This document shows, one piece after another, positions 35,979 through 46,816 of a DNA stretch of 64,000 nucleotides. How positions within the stretch are numbered: position 1 is the stretch's first letter; each line of letters starts with the position of its first letter. The position numbers and the translations under genes were made by a program. Source of the DNA: Secundilactobacillus silagei JCM 19001 (lineage in GTDB: Bacteria > Bacillota > Bacilli > Lactobacillales > Lactobacillaceae); NCBI RefSeq assembly GCF_002217945.1, contig NZ_BCMG01000010.1, forward strand, positions 1 through 64,000, written 5' to 3'. A model generated the notes under the pieces. The model was not told the DNA's origin. It ran no database searches and saw only the letters and a program-made list of their open reading frames with translations.

Positions 35979-37142
35979 GTGAAAGAAATTTACTTAGATA
36001 ACGCAGCCACCACCCCCATTTCTGATGAGGTCCTCGCCGAAATGACGGATAAGCTGCAAAACGTTTACGGTAACGCGTCAACCCTTTATGGACTGGGGCG
36101 TCAGGCGCACACCGTTCTGGAAAATAGCCGGCAGATCATTGCCCAGAGCATTAACGCCGATGAAGACGACATTATTTTTACCAGTGGCGGGACTGAATCT
36201 GATAATACGGCCATTATGCAAACGGCCTATGCGCGCCAGTCATTAGGTAAACACATCATTACCACGGCCATTGAACACGAAGCAATTCTCAAGCCGCTGC
36301 ATTTTTTAGAGGAACAGGGGTTTGAAGTGACCTATCTGCCAGTGGACGAAAATGGTCTGATCAGCTTAGATGATTTCAAAAACGCCTTACGCGATGATAC
36401 GATCCTGGTCACCATTATGACTGGGAATAACGAAGTGGGCAGCCACATGCCGATTCACGAGATCGGTGAACTGCTGAAGGATCACCAAGCTTGGTTCCAT
36501 ACGGATGCGGTGCAGGCTTACGGCTTGCTGGATATTGACGTTAAGCGCGACCACATCGACATGCTGTCCACTTCGGCGCACAAGATCAACGGACCGAAAA
36601 TGGTCGGTTTTCTGTACCGTAAAACGGGGATCAACTTTCCAAGCTTTATTAAGGGTGGCGACCAGGAAGAAAAGCGTCGCGCCGGGACGGAAAATATTCC
36701 GGGAATCGCGGGTATGGCAGCCGCTGTTAAGACGATCACTTCTGAAGAAAAGGCCCATCGTCAAGAGAAATACTTCCAGTTCAAGCAGCAGATCGTTAAG
36801 GGCTTGACGGATGCTGGCGTGGACTTTGAAGTGAATGGGTCACTGGACCGGAATAATTTACAGCACGTGTTGAACCTGTGGATCAAAGGGGTCTCGACCT
36901 ACGTCATGCAAACTAACCTTGATCTAGCTGGGATCGCCGTTTCCGGTGGTTCAGCTTGCACGGCGGGGTCAATTGAACCATCGCACGTGCTGACCGCCAT
37001 GTTTGGTTCGGACAGTCCTCGAATCTCAGAGTCCATTCGGATCAGTTTTGGCCGCTACACGACTGAGGCCGATATTTCAGCACTGGTAACAAATATTTCT
37101 AAAATTGTGTCTCGGGTAAAGACACGCAGTGGGGTGAAGTAA
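35979..37142 (+). CDS. Cysteine desulfurase (NifS/IscS family)
   Basis: PLP enzyme that takes sulfur from cysteine as a persulfide. The 387-aa protein has the start YLDNAATTPIS, TSGGTESDN, the PLP lysine in STSAHKINGPKMVG (about residue 205) and the catalytic loop cysteine in GGSACTAGS (about 326). GTG start behind AAAGGAG. With mnmA two genes downstream, its sulfur most likely serves tRNA 2-thiouridine synthesis; there are no Fe-S scaffold genes here. Confidence 0.94.
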   Translation: MKEIYLDNAATTPISDEVLAEMTDKLQNVYGNASTLYGLGRQAHTVLENSRQIIAQSINADEDDIIFTSGGTESDNTAIMQTAYARQSLGKHIITTAIEHEAILKPLHFLEEQGFEVTYLPVDENGLISLDDFKNALRDDTILVTIMTGNNEVGSHMPIHEIGELLKDHQAWFHTDAVQAYGLLDIDVKRDHIDMLSTSAHKINGPKMVGFLYRKTGINFPSFIKGGDQEEKRRAGTENIPGIAGMAAAVKTITSEEKAHRQEKYFQFKQQIVKGLTDAGVDFEVNGSLDRNNLQHVLNLWIKGVSTYVMQTNLDLAGIAVSGGSACTAGSIEPSHVLTAMFGSDSPRISESIRISFGRYTTEADISALVTNISKIVSRVKTRSGVK

Positions 37143-37143
37143 G

Positions 37144-37491
37144 ATGGCATTTGATAAAACGAGTAAGTTACAGGGTGACGAGCAGTCGTATACAATTAGT
37201 GATGGCATCAAGAAATTTTCACTGAGAGACGTTGGTTTTAATGAAAGCAAGAACGGCAACTTCACGTTAAAACGTTCATTAGACCCATCGTCACCCTATA
37301 ATGCAACGGTAGAATTAAAAGTCATGGTCAATTCAGATTTGAGCGGCTTTAAAATGGCCGCGGTTGCGGGTAATGGCATGCGTGAAGTGAACATTTTCAA
37401 AATGGAACGCAAAGATGCCTTTCTGGAACAGTTCCATTACATTATGGATAACCTGGAAGAACGCGAGATCATCGTGCCAGTAACGCACTAA
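37144..37491 (+). CDS. DUF1831-family protein
   Basis: A 115-aa soluble protein of the DUF1831 family, found in lactobacilli directly after the cysteine desulfurase gene. The family has a solved fold but no proven role; the constant linkage suggests a part in sulfur transfer, which is inference. Start ATG one base after the iscS-type stop, with GGGGTGAAG upstream. No membrane segment, no cysteines. A 105-base gap then precedes mnmA. Confidence 0.8.
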   Translation: MAFDKTSKLQGDEQSYTISDGIKKFSLRDVGFNESKNGNFTLKRSLDPSSPYNATVELKVMVNSDLSGFKMAAVAGNGMREVNIFKMERKDAFLEQFHYIMDNLEEREIIVPVTH

Positions 37492-37581
37492 TCGCTTGCA
37501 ATAGGGGCTATTGGCGTGTATTATCATTTATACTGGATTTTTGCGACCTTCAACTCGTGGATTCTCCAGAATCTGTTATGA

Positions 37582-38721
<1,140 letters not shown>

Positions 38722-38733
38722 ATAGATAATCAA

Positions 38734-38773
38734 AACCAACCCAGGTTCTGCGTAGAACTTGGGTTGGTTTTTT
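38734..38773 (+). terminator. Terminator after mnmA
   Basis: Arms AACCAACCCAGGTTCT and AGAACTTGGGTTGGTT, 16 pairs with one C-T mismatch, then six Ts. Confidence 0.92.
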
Positions 38774-38839
38774 GGGGTCAACCTGTCATAATAGGATTGA
38801 TTAATTTTTAAAATTAACGTTGGTTGAGAGGGAAAGACA

Positions 38840-39499
38840 TTGAAATTATTTTTCTTACGACATGGTAAAACCGAGTGGAACCTTGAGTCTCGTTATCAGG
38901 GCGCTGGTGGCGATTCACCGCTCTTACCTGAAAGTTACGACGAAATCAAGCAAGCAGGAGCGTATTTAAGACAGATCAAATTTGCCCATATTTACGCCAG
39001 CCCGATTAAGCGAGCCCGGAACACGGCCAGTACCGTCCGGCAGTATTTACCTGGTAAACCAGCCCTCAGCTTGCTGAGCCGGCTGGAAGAGTTTCATCTG
39101 GGGAAAATGGAGGGGATGCGCTTCAAAGAGGCTCAAACCCGCTTCCCTGAAGAATTCGACGCTTTTCGCAACGCACCGGCTGATTATCGGCCAGTAGAAA
39201 TTGGCGGTGAAAGTTTTCAGGAAGTGATCGACCGGATGACACCGGCGATTCAGACAATTGTGCACAATTACCCAAACGACGATCAAAACGTTTTGATCGT
39301 CAGCCATGGGGCGGCTTTAAACGCTGAAATCAACGCGTTATTGGGGACGCCTTTAGCCCATTTACGGGATCGTGGCGGGTTAAGTAACACCTCCACGACC
39401 ATTTTAGAGACCCATGATGCGGGCGCACACTATGAACTAGTGGCCTGGAACAAAACCGATTATTTGAAACGAAAACTTGATCCAACAGACACTATTTAG
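38840..39499 (+). CDS. Histidine phosphatase (phosphoglycerate mutase-like)
   Basis: A 219-aa member of the histidine phosphatase superfamily. The RHG motif is at the start (FLRHGKTEWNLESRYQG), with the second arginine in YASPIKRARNTA and the C-terminal catalytic histidine in LIVSHGAALNAEIN. Lack of mutase-specific inserts suggests a broad phosphatase; substrate unknown. It starts with TTG at 38840 behind AGAGGGAAAG. First gene of a group with the TPR protein and recD2. Confidence 0.88.
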   Translation: MKLFFLRHGKTEWNLESRYQGAGGDSPLLPESYDEIKQAGAYLRQIKFAHIYASPIKRARNTASTVRQYLPGKPALSLLSRLEEFHLGKMEGMRFKEAQTRFPEEFDAFRNAPADYRPVEIGGESFQEVIDRMTPAIQTIVHNYPNDDQNVLIVSHGAALNAEINALLGTPLAHLRDRGGLSNTSTTILETHDAGAHYELVAWNKTDYLKRKLDPTDTI

Positions 39500-39511
39500 A
39501 GGGGCGACGAC

Positions 39512-40240
39512 ATGACTGAGACAAATCAACAGCAGGATGCTCAAAAAACTGAGCGGGATGCGAAACAAAAAGAATCAGAACAACTCATGCACCGGCTGAT
39601 TCAAGAAATTGATGATGATCCAGATAACTATCATACCTACTATGATTTAGGGGCCCTGTTAGTTAATCTAAAGAGTTATTCTCAAGCAGAAGAATTAATG
39701 ATGAAGGCGCTGGGGCTATTTGCGGATAAGAGCCGGGCTGCCAAGGATACGTTAACGTACGGCCTGGGTAACGTGTACTATGCTGCTGGGGAATTTCAAA
39801 AAGCCATTGCGCAGTTTAATAAAGTTAAAGATTCTAAGTTAAAAAGTGATGCCTACATGATGTTAGCGCAAAGTTATATGGGGAATAACGACCATAAAAC
39901 GGCGCTGGCATTCGCGTTGACCGCCGCGGAGAATCACCGGCAGGATCCGCAGGTCAATCAATTGATCGCGGATAATCTATTAGCAGTCGGCAGTTTTAAA
40001 GAGGCAGCTCAGTACTACGATAAAACGCTGGCCAGTGATCCGAAGAACGGCCACGCCCAGTTTGACCGTGGCATTGCCGCTGTTGTCATGGGTGAAGATG
40101 CCACTGAGTACTTTAACCAAGCGAAACAATTAGACCCGAAATACTATCAAAAAGGGCAGTCACGGTTAGCCGATATTCAGGGGGCTTTGACTAAAAAGAA
40201 AACTGATCAAAATTCCAAAGATGATCAGACGAACGCTTAA
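39512..40240 (+). CDS. TPR-repeat protein
   Basis: A 242-aa soluble protein with about four to five tetratricopeptide repeats from about residue 30 to 225 (for example YHTYYDLGALLVNLKSYSQA and AKDTLTYGLGNVYYAAGEFQ). A charged N-terminus and a lysine-rich C-terminus flank them. TPRs mediate protein contacts; no partner is known. It is fixed between the phosphatase and recD2 in this window, with short spacing on both sides, which points to one operon. Function not established. Confidence 0.82.
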   Translation: MTETNQQQDAQKTERDAKQKESEQLMHRLIQEIDDDPDNYHTYYDLGALLVNLKSYSQAEELMMKALGLFADKSRAAKDTLTYGLGNVYYAAGEFQKAIAQFNKVKDSKLKSDAYMMLAQSYMGNNDHKTALAFALTAAENHRQDPQVNQLIADNLLAVGSFKEAAQYYDKTLASDPKNGHAQFDRGIAAVVMGEDATEYFNQAKQLDPKYYQKGQSRLADIQGALTKKKTDQNSKDDQTNA

Positions 40241-40261
40241 TCTGAAAGTGGGATGTGCAAA

Positions 40262-42787
40262 ATGGCCAGTGAAAATATAAATCTATTTGATGCGGATCAA
40301 AAGCCACAGCAGTCCTACATCGTTGGTACGGTATCAGCGACTTTTTTTGAAAGCCCGGATAGTTTTTATAAGGTCTTACTGGTGAAGGTCTCGCAAACTA
40401 ACCTTGACTGGCGGGGTGACGAGATCGTGGTGACCGGCAACTTTGCCGATGTGACCGAGGAGATGCCTTACCGCTTCTTTGGTAAATTAGTGGAGCACCC
40501 CAAGTACGGTCAGCAATTTCAGGCTGAGAATTATCAAAATGAGGCACCAACGACTAAGGAAGGCATTGTCCAATATCTATCAGGCGATGATTTTCCAGGA
40601 CTAGGTAAAAAAACGGCCGAAAAGATCGTCGCTTTACTGGGCTTGACGGCCATTGATCAAATCAATCAGGATCCATCAGTACTGGATCCGCTGAACTTAA
40701 AAACTGAAGTCAAACAGACGCTGATTGACAATTTGACCAGCAATAACGGCGTCGAACAGATTATTATTGGTCTAAACGGTTACGGCTTTGGTAGTCGGCT
40801 CGCCAGTGTGATTTTTGAACGGTATAAGGAAAAAACGCTGCAGGTGATTCAGGAGAATCCCTATCAGTTAGTTGAAGACATTAACGGGGTGAGTTTTAAA
40901 CGGGCTGACCAGATTGCGGAGCAGCTCGGGATTGGCACCCAGTCACCGCAACGGATTCAGGCCGGGTTGCTGCAGACGTTAAGTGAACTGGCTATGGCGG
41001 ATGGCAACACCTTTACCACCGCTGAGCCGTTACTAAACGGCACCGTGCAACTCTTGCAGGACAGCCGTAATGAAGCAGTTAATCCGCAATTGATTGCGGA
41101 TCAGCTGATCGAATTGGGAAAAGCGCAAAAGGTGGTTGGCGAAGATAACCGGATCTTCTTGAAGGGTCTCTATGACGCGGAATGGCAGGCGGCGGAACAT
41201 CTCAACCGAATCTGTCAGGCTGAGGATCTTCCCAGCTTTAAGGATAAGGTGATTGAAAAACAGATGCGCTTAGTTGAGCGCAATCTGGGAATTACCTATG
41301 ATGAGTCGCAGGAGTCAGCAATCTTAGCGGCAATTCAATCCCACGTTTTCCTGTTGACGGGTGGTCCGGGAACCGGTAAAACGACCATTATTAACGGCAT
41401 CGTGAACCTGTATGCCAAATTGCACGAGCTATCTTTAGACGTTAATCAGTATAAGGACCAGCCGTTTCCCATCCTGCTGGCCGCACCAACGGGCCGGGCA
41501 GCAAAACGGATGAGTGAAACTACCGGCTTGCCTGCTAGTACGATTCACCGGCTGTTAGGGCTGACGGGACGGGAAAACAACGATGACGTAACGGCCAAAG
41601 ATCTGGAAGGTTCACTATTGATCGTTGACGAAATGTCGATGGTCGATATTTACCTGTTTCGCACGTTGCTGCGGGCCATTCCGGATTCCATGCAAGTGGT
41701 ACTGGTCGGTGATAAGGATCAGTTACCCTCAGTTGGACCGGGCCAGGTCTTCTTTGACCTCTTAAGCAGTCATCGGCTGAAGGAAATGGAGCTTAACACG
41801 ATTTATCGCCAGGACGATGATTCCTCGATTATTCCGTTGGCTCATGACATCAAGATCGGCAAATTACCGGCTGATTTCACGCAAAATAAGTCTGACCGGT
41901 CATTTATTGCTTGCAACGCCTATCAGATGCCTTCCGTGATCGAACAAATCGTCGGCAAGGCCAAGCAACGGGGCTTTTCCGCGGACGACTTTCAGGTGTT
42001 AGCACCGATGTACCGGGGCCCAGCCGGGGTGACGCGCTTGAATACGCTGATTCAAGATATTATGAATCCCCTGAGTGATACCCGCAAAAAAGAAGTTGAA
42101 TTTCGCGGTGAAAAATTCCGCATTGGCGACAAGGTCTTGCACCTGGTCAACAGTCCCGAAAATAACGTGTTTAACGGCGATATTGGCTCAATCGTGGGCA
42201 TCACCTTAGCTAAAGCGAAGGGGAATACCGATAAAGTCGATAAACTCACCGTTGCCTTTGACGCGACTGAAGTCACCTATCCGCGCAATGAATGGGATAA
42301 ATTGACCTTGGCCTACTGTACAACGATCCATAAGGCGCAGGGGAGCCAGTTTAAAATGGTGATTTTGCCCATGGTGATGCAGTATTCGCGGATGCTGCAA
42401 CGCAATCTGTTATATACCGCGATTACTCGGGCCAAGTCAACGTTGATTTTATTGGGTGAACAAGCGGCTTTTGAAACCAGTGTCAGACGGCAGTCAGTTA
42501 ACCGTCAAACGGCGCTAGTAGACCGCATTACGGCGACGATCAGTGACGTTCAGGAATCAATTAGCCAGCAGGCGGCTGAAAAACCAGCTGCCAGCAAGCC
42601 GGTTGAGCAACCCGCTAAAGTGGCCTCACAGCCGCAACCAGAGGCTCAACCAGAAACGGTAGCCGAAGACAACGGGCCGACGATTCTAAACGATGGCATT
42701 TTAACTATGTCGTTGATCAGCAGCGGTCAGATCGATCCGATGATCGGAATGGGAAAGATCACGCCAAAATCGTTTACTAAAAATTAG
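40262..42787 (+). CDS. recD2: ATP-dependent RecD2-type helicase
   Basis: 5'-3' superfamily 1B helicase found in bacteria without RecBC; linked to repair and replication-fork protection. The protein of about 841 aa has an extended N-terminal OB-like and helix-hairpin-helix region (LSGDDFPGLGKKTAEKI). Walker A is GGPGTGKTT near residue 368, Walker B is LLIVDEMSMVD, and the C-terminal motifs include TIHKAQGSQF and LYTAITRAKSTL. A low-complexity A/P/Q-rich stretch near 765-810 precedes a conserved end. ATG 40253 and 40262 are both possible; I prefer the second by spacing from GTGGG. Confidence 0.93.
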   Translation: MASENINLFDADQKPQQSYIVGTVSATFFESPDSFYKVLLVKVSQTNLDWRGDEIVVTGNFADVTEEMPYRFFGKLVEHPKYGQQFQAENYQNEAPTTKEGIVQYLSGDDFPGLGKKTAEKIVALLGLTAIDQINQDPSVLDPLNLKTEVKQTLIDNLTSNNGVEQIIIGLNGYGFGSRLASVIFERYKEKTLQVIQENPYQLVEDINGVSFKRADQIAEQLGIGTQSPQRIQAGLLQTLSELAMADGNTFTTAEPLLNGTVQLLQDSRNEAVNPQLIADQLIELGKAQKVVGEDNRIFLKGLYDAEWQAAEHLNRICQAEDLPSFKDKVIEKQMRLVERNLGITYDESQESAILAAIQSHVFLLTGGPGTGKTTIINGIVNLYAKLHELSLDVNQYKDQPFPILLAAPTGRAAKRMSETTGLPASTIHRLLGLTGRENNDDVTAKDLEGSLLIVDEMSMVDIYLFRTLLRAIPDSMQVVLVGDKDQLPSVGPGQVFFDLLSSHRLKEMELNTIYRQDDDSSIIPLAHDIKIGKLPADFTQNKSDRSFIACNAYQMPSVIEQIVGKAKQRGFSADDFQVLAPMYRGPAGVTRLNTLIQDIMNPLSDTRKKEVEFRGEKFRIGDKVLHLVNSPENNVFNGDIGSIVGITLAKAKGNTDKVDKLTVAFDATEVTYPRNEWDKLTLAYCTTIHKAQGSQFKMVILPMVMQYSRMLQRNLLYTAITRAKSTLILLGEQAAFETSVRRQSVNRQTALVDRITATISDVQESISQQAAEKPAASKPVEQPAKVASQPQPEAQPETVAEDNGPTILNDGILTMSLISSGQIDPMIGMGKITPKSFTKN

Positions 42788-42846
42788 CGATAGTGTACTA
42801 TTTGTTTATGTAGGTAAATTGACAATACAAATTCTGGAGGAAAAAT

Positions 42847-43809
42847 ATGCCAAATCAAAGTGAAGCTGAACATCCATTAAAGATGTTTGCGTTAAATTCA
42901 AACCGGCCACTGGCAGATAAGATTGCTGCGGCAGCGGGTGTCGAACTGGGTAAGGCTACCATTAAGCATTTTAGTGATGGTGAGATTTCGATCACGGTGG
43001 ATGAAAGTATCCGTGGCGATGACATCTTCTTGATTCAGTCAGTTTCAGATCCAGTCAACACGATGCTAATGGAGTTGCTGATCATGGTGGATGCCGTCCG
43101 CCGTGCCAGCGCCCATTCCATTACGGTCGTGATCCCGTATTACGGTTATTCCCGGGCGGACCGTAAAGCCCGTTCCCGCGAACCCATTACGGCTAAATTG
43201 ATCGCATCGCTACTAGAAGATGACGGTGTTAACCGGGTCGTCACGCTTGACTTGCACGCCGCTCAACTGCAAGGGTTCTTTGATATTCCAATGGATCATT
43301 TGGAAGCCGCCCCATTACTGGCGGGCTACTTTGAAGACCACCACTTGACCGATAATTTGGTCATCGTTTCACCCGATCACGCGGGGGTCTCAAAAGCCCG
43401 TCGAATGGCGGACCTCCTGCACGCACCATTAGCCATTATTGATAATCGGGATCCAAATAAATCAACGACTTCTGCGGAAGCGGTGATCGGCTCCGTTAAG
43501 GGTAAAAACGCGATCTTAGTGGATGACATCATTGATACGGCGGTACGGATCTCAATTTCAGCTCAAACGCTGAAGAACGCTGGCGCCAACGACATCTATG
43601 CCGTGGCAACCCACCCGGTCTTTAGTAAGAACGCCGTTAGTCAAATGGTGAATTCACCACTGAAAAAGGTGATCGTGACCGACTCCATTCAAATGCCGGA
43701 ATCAAAACAATTTGATAAACTGGAAATTATTTCCGTTGGTAATTTGATGGGTCAGGCGATCCGCCGTATTTATTCTGAACAAAGTGTTGGTCAGCTTTTT
43801 ACCGAGTAA
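42847..43809 (+). CDS. prs: Ribose-phosphate pyrophosphokinase paralogue, divergent catalytic loop
   Basis: PRPP synthetases transfer pyrophosphate from ATP to ribose 5-phosphate. The 320-aa product is full length and keeps the ATP-site run [21 protein letters not shown] and the histidine in TLDLHAAQ. It departs at two key places. The flexible loop, KRRPRPN in Bacillus Prs (K197 and R199 are catalytic), reads NRDPNKS (residues 200-206). The PRPP loop DDxIDTAGT reads DDIIDTAVR (226-234). I infer a second, altered paralogue; lactobacilli commonly carry two prs genes. GGAGG precedes the ATG. Confidence 0.88.
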   Translation: MPNQSEAEHPLKMFALNSNRPLADKIAAAAGVELGKATIKHFSDGEISITVDESIRGDDIFLIQSVSDPVNTMLMELLIMVDAVRRASAHSITVVIPYYGYSRADRKARSREPITAKLIASLLEDDGVNRVVTLDLHAAQLQGFFDIPMDHLEAAPLLAGYFEDHHLTDNLVIVSPDHAGVSKARRMADLLHAPLAIIDNRDPNKSTTSAEAVIGSVKGKNAILVDDIIDTAVRISISAQTLKNAGANDIYAVATHPVFSKNAVSQMVNSPLKKVIVTDSIQMPESKQFDKLEIISVGNLMGQAIRRIYSEQSVGQLFTE

Positions 43810-43866
43810 AAGAACAGATTAGTATAATTGTTAAAGACTAAAAATTAGAGATGGAGAATCGGCATC

Positions 43867-45507
43867 ATGACATTTAAAAAGATCTTGGTTGGTATCGGTA
43901 GTCTTGCGTTAGCCTTAACGCTTGCAGCTTGCGGTCAGTCCAAGTCGAGCAGTACTCAGCAGATGGCTGATAAGCAGGACCTTAATCTAAGTACGACTGA
44001 TACCATTTCAACATTGGATAATTCGGCAGCTTCTGAATCAGTGAGTTTAACTGCCCTATATTCCACTAATGAAGGGTTATACCGGCTGGGGAAGCATTCG
44101 AAAGTGGAAAACGCCCTGGCAACTAAAACCAACGTTTCAAATGACGGCTTAACTTACACGTTTAACCTACGTAAAAACGATCACTGGAGTAATGGTAAAC
44201 CCGTTACCGCCCAGGATTTCGTTTATTCCTGGCGGCGGACAGCCAACCCGAAAACGGCGGCTAACTACGCTTATCTCTTTGCCGGGATCAAGAACTTTAG
44301 TGCGATTCAAAAGGGGCGGATGAGTCCGAATACCTTAGGCGTTTCAGCCCCAAGTAAGGATAAGCTGGTGGTTACATTAGACCGGCCAGTACCGTACTTT
44401 AAGCTGTTACTGGCCTTTCCGACCTTCTTCCCGGAACAGCAGTCAGCGGTTGAAAAGTACGGTAAGCAGTACGGCCACAATAGTCAGGACGTCTCAAACA
44501 ACGGGCCGTTTAAAGTGGCTGGCTGGAACGGGACGAACAATACTTGGCAGTTAAAGAAGAACCCGAATTACTGGGATAAAAAACACGTTCACTTAAGTGC
44601 CATCAACTTCCAAGTGGTGAAGAGCCCCAGCACCGGTTTGAACTTATATAACCAAAATAAACTTGATGTGACGCCTTTAACCGGGACCCAAGTTGCTAAC
44701 TACAAGAACAATAAAGCCTTCACCAAATTTGAAGGCGGCTCAATGATGTATCTGCAGCTGAATGAAAAGCGGGATAAGGCATTGAGAAACGTTAAGATTC
44801 GGCAGGCACTGTCCCAGATCGTGAATAAACAGGCCTTAGCTACTAAGGTGTTACGTGACGGTTCCACGGCGCCAAAGGGCTTTGTTTCAACCAACCTCAG
44901 CAGAAACCCGAAGACCAAGGCGGATTTTGCAACTGACGCTTACGTGAAGTCTGGGGTAACCTATGATCCAAGTAACGCCAAGAAGCTTTGGGCACAAGGC
45001 ATGAAGGAAGTCGGCCAAAAGAAGCTGACGTTGACCTTGCTGAGTGATGATACGGATCAGGCGAAGACCACGACACAGTATCTGCAAGACCAGTTCACCA
45101 AGCTACCAGGTCTGTCAGTTAACATTGATAACGTGCCTTACAAGAACCGTTTAGCACGGTCATCTAACGGGAACTTTGACCTGGTAGTTTCACAGTGGGG
45201 TGCCGACTTTGCTGATCCAATTAACTTCTTGAGCTTGCAGGAAACCAAGAACCCGACGAACAACGGTAAATGGTCTAACGCGGAATTCGACAAACTGACG
45301 AACGCTTCTCAGACGACGGATGCCAATGACCAGCAGAAACGTTACGAAGACCTCGTTTCTGCCGAGAAGATCCTGATGAAGGATCAAGGCGTCATTCCAT
45401 TGTATCAGCCATCTACGACTGAACTATGGCGGCCAAACGTCCATGGTTACGTCTGGAATCCGGCTGGGATGAGCCGCGGTTATAAGGATATTTATTTAAC
45501 GAAGTAA
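43867..45507 (+). CDS. oppA: Oligopeptide-binding lipoprotein (OppA family)
   Basis: Extracellular solute-binding protein, family 5. The 546-aa precursor has a lipoprotein signal peptide ending in the lipobox LAAC (cysteine near residue 22), then SBP_bac_5 features such as GLTYTFNLRKNDHWSNGKPVTAQDFVYSWRR. It would bind peptides at the cell surface. No permease or ATPase genes lie beside it, so it must share a transporter encoded elsewhere. A role in murein-peptide uptake is conceivable given the operon at 53473, but nothing here shows it. Confidence 0.93.
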   Translation: MTFKKILVGIGSLALALTLAACGQSKSSSTQQMADKQDLNLSTTDTISTLDNSAASESVSLTALYSTNEGLYRLGKHSKVENALATKTNVSNDGLTYTFNLRKNDHWSNGKPVTAQDFVYSWRRTANPKTAANYAYLFAGIKNFSAIQKGRMSPNTLGVSAPSKDKLVVTLDRPVPYFKLLLAFPTFFPEQQSAVEKYGKQYGHNSQDVSNNGPFKVAGWNGTNNTWQLKKNPNYWDKKHVHLSAINFQVVKSPSTGLNLYNQNKLDVTPLTGTQVANYKNNKAFTKFEGGSMMYLQLNEKRDKALRNVKIRQALSQIVNKQALATKVLRDGSTAPKGFVSTNLSRNPKTKADFATDAYVKSGVTYDPSNAKKLWAQGMKEVGQKKLTLTLLSDDTDQAKTTTQYLQDQFTKLPGLSVNIDNVPYKNRLARSSNGNFDLVVSQWGADFADPINFLSLQETKNPTNNGKWSNAEFDKLTNASQTTDANDQQKRYEDLVSAEKILMKDQGVIPLYQPSTTELWRPNVHGYVWNPAGMSRGYKDIYLTK

Positions 45508-45525
45508 GTTTCACAGAAAAGCGTT

Positions 45526-45571
45526 AAAAAGCTTAACTAACGGTCGTTTGGACTGATAGTTAAGCTTTTTT
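45526..45571 (+). terminator. Terminator after oppA
   Basis: Arms AAAAAGCTTAACTA and TAGTTAAGCTTTTT are perfectly complementary, with a 17-base loop. Confidence 0.92.
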
Positions 45572-45696
45572 GTGCAGTTATGCGATTTCAGCAACGTTTC
45601 AAATTGCAACTAAAAATTATCGCTTACAAATTAGCTTACTTGTTAAGTTAATTATTTTCAAAAATACGTGAAAAAATGGCAATTGAAAAGAATTGT

Positions 45697-45725
45697 TTGA
45701 AATTTTTAATGAAACATGGTATACC
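45697..45725 (+). promoter_or_regulatory. murQ promoter
   Basis: TTGAAA, 17 bp, TATACC. Transcription would start near 45732. The 300-base gap before murQ otherwise holds the oppA terminator, AT-rich sequence and the cre site. Confidence 0.6.
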
Positions 45726-45739
45726 TGAGTTATAGGAAT

Positions 45740-45753
45740 TGAAAGCGATAACA
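45740..45753 (+). promoter_or_regulatory. cre site (CcpA) upstream of murQ
   Basis: TGAAAGCGATAACA matches TGWAANCGNTNWCA at every position. It lies just downstream of the predicted transcription start, where CcpA bound to cre usually blocks elongation or promoter escape. Confidence 0.78.
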
Positions 45754-45807
45754 ATTTTAAATAACCTTTTCCAATCAGGGTTAGGCGATGAAAGTTGAGG
45801 TTTTGAC

Positions 45808-46713
45808 ATGAACTTTGAAGATTTATTAACTGAGCAGCGTAATCGGCATTCCACCCATATTGATCAAGTTGATACGGAAGATATGGTCGAAATTATTAAC
45901 CGTGAGGACCAGCGGGTTGGTCGGTCGGTTCAAAAGCAGTTACCACAGATCTCGGAAGCCATTAATTTGGCAACGACCCGTTTCGACAATGGCGGCCGGT
46001 TGATCTACATCGGTGCCGGAACTTCTGGTCGGTTAGGGGTTCTTGATGCAACGGAATTACGGCCGACTTATGGGCTGGAAGAGTCTCAGACCTTTGGCAT
46101 CATCGCTGGTGGCCCAGACGCCATGTTTCACACCCTGGAAGGGGTAGAAGATTCAACCGAAGCAGCGGAAAATGATTTGAAAAAAGTCACGCTCAATAAA
46201 AAAGACATTGTGATCGGTATCGCCGCCAGTGGTGCGACGCCTTATACCGTGGCAGCTTTGCACTATGCCAAGCAGGTCGGTGCGTTGGCCATTGCCGTTG
46301 CCTGTGTAACTGACAGTCCTTTGGAACACAACGCCGATGTGGCAATTTGCCCGATCGTGGGACCGGAAGTGATCACCGGGGCCACGCTCATGAAGGCCGG
46401 GACTTCGCAAAAAATGATTTTAAACATGATCTCTAGTGGCATTATGATCCGTTCTGGTAAAGTCTATCAAAATCTGATGATCAACGTGGTACCCACTAAC
46501 GAAAAAACTAAACGGCGGGCAAAGCGGATCATCGCGGCCGCTACACAGACGTCAACGCTGGCTGCCGAAAGAGCGTTGGATCGCGCGGATAATAACGTGC
46601 CGTTGGCAATTCTATTGATTGAAACTAAGGGAACGATTGCTGAAGCTAAAGCGTTATTGAAACAAGCTGGCGGCCACGTCAGCGATGCGGTGAAGCTCAG
46701 CTTGCAATCCTAA
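45808..46713 (+). CDS. murQ: N-acetylmuramic acid 6-phosphate etherase
   Basis: Removes the D-lactyl group from MurNAc 6-phosphate, giving GlcNAc 6-phosphate for recycling or catabolism. The 301-aa SIS-domain protein has LIYIGAGTSGRLGVLDATELRPTYG near residue 65, with the catalytic glutamate, DIVIGIAASGATPYT, and LMKAGTSQKMILNMISSG. In many bacteria murQ lies with a MurNAc PTS transporter and an RpiR regulator; neither is adjacent here. A perfect cre site suggests carbon-catabolite control. Confidence 0.96.
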   Translation: MNFEDLLTEQRNRHSTHIDQVDTEDMVEIINREDQRVGRSVQKQLPQISEAINLATTRFDNGGRLIYIGAGTSGRLGVLDATELRPTYGLEESQTFGIIAGGPDAMFHTLEGVEDSTEAAENDLKKVTLNKKDIVIGIAASGATPYTVAALHYAKQVGALAIAVACVTDSPLEHNADVAICPIVGPEVITGATLMKAGTSQKMILNMISSGIMIRSGKVYQNLMINVVPTNEKTKRRAKRIIAAATQTSTLAAERALDRADNNVPLAILLIETKGTIAEAKALLKQAGGHVSDAVKLSLQS

Positions 46714-46748
46714 TAAACAGCTAGCTTCAGATTCACATGGTTTTCCCC

Positions 46749-46777
46749 TTGACCGGGTGTCGTTCTCCTTTTAAAAT
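46749..46777 (+). promoter_or_regulatory. Promoter of the aldo/keto reductase gene
   Basis: TTGACC, exactly 17 bp, TAAAAT, about 40 bases before the start codon. Close to consensus. Confidence 0.72.
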
Positions 46778-46816
46778 TGATATGTACCAATTTATAAGAG
46801 AAGGAGAATCACTCAT

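Noticed and set aside
46763-46812. Inverted repeat TTCTCCTT/AAGGAGAA hiding the ribosome binding site of the aldo/keto reductase
   Set aside because: The first arm lies within the promoter spacer and would not be transcribed.
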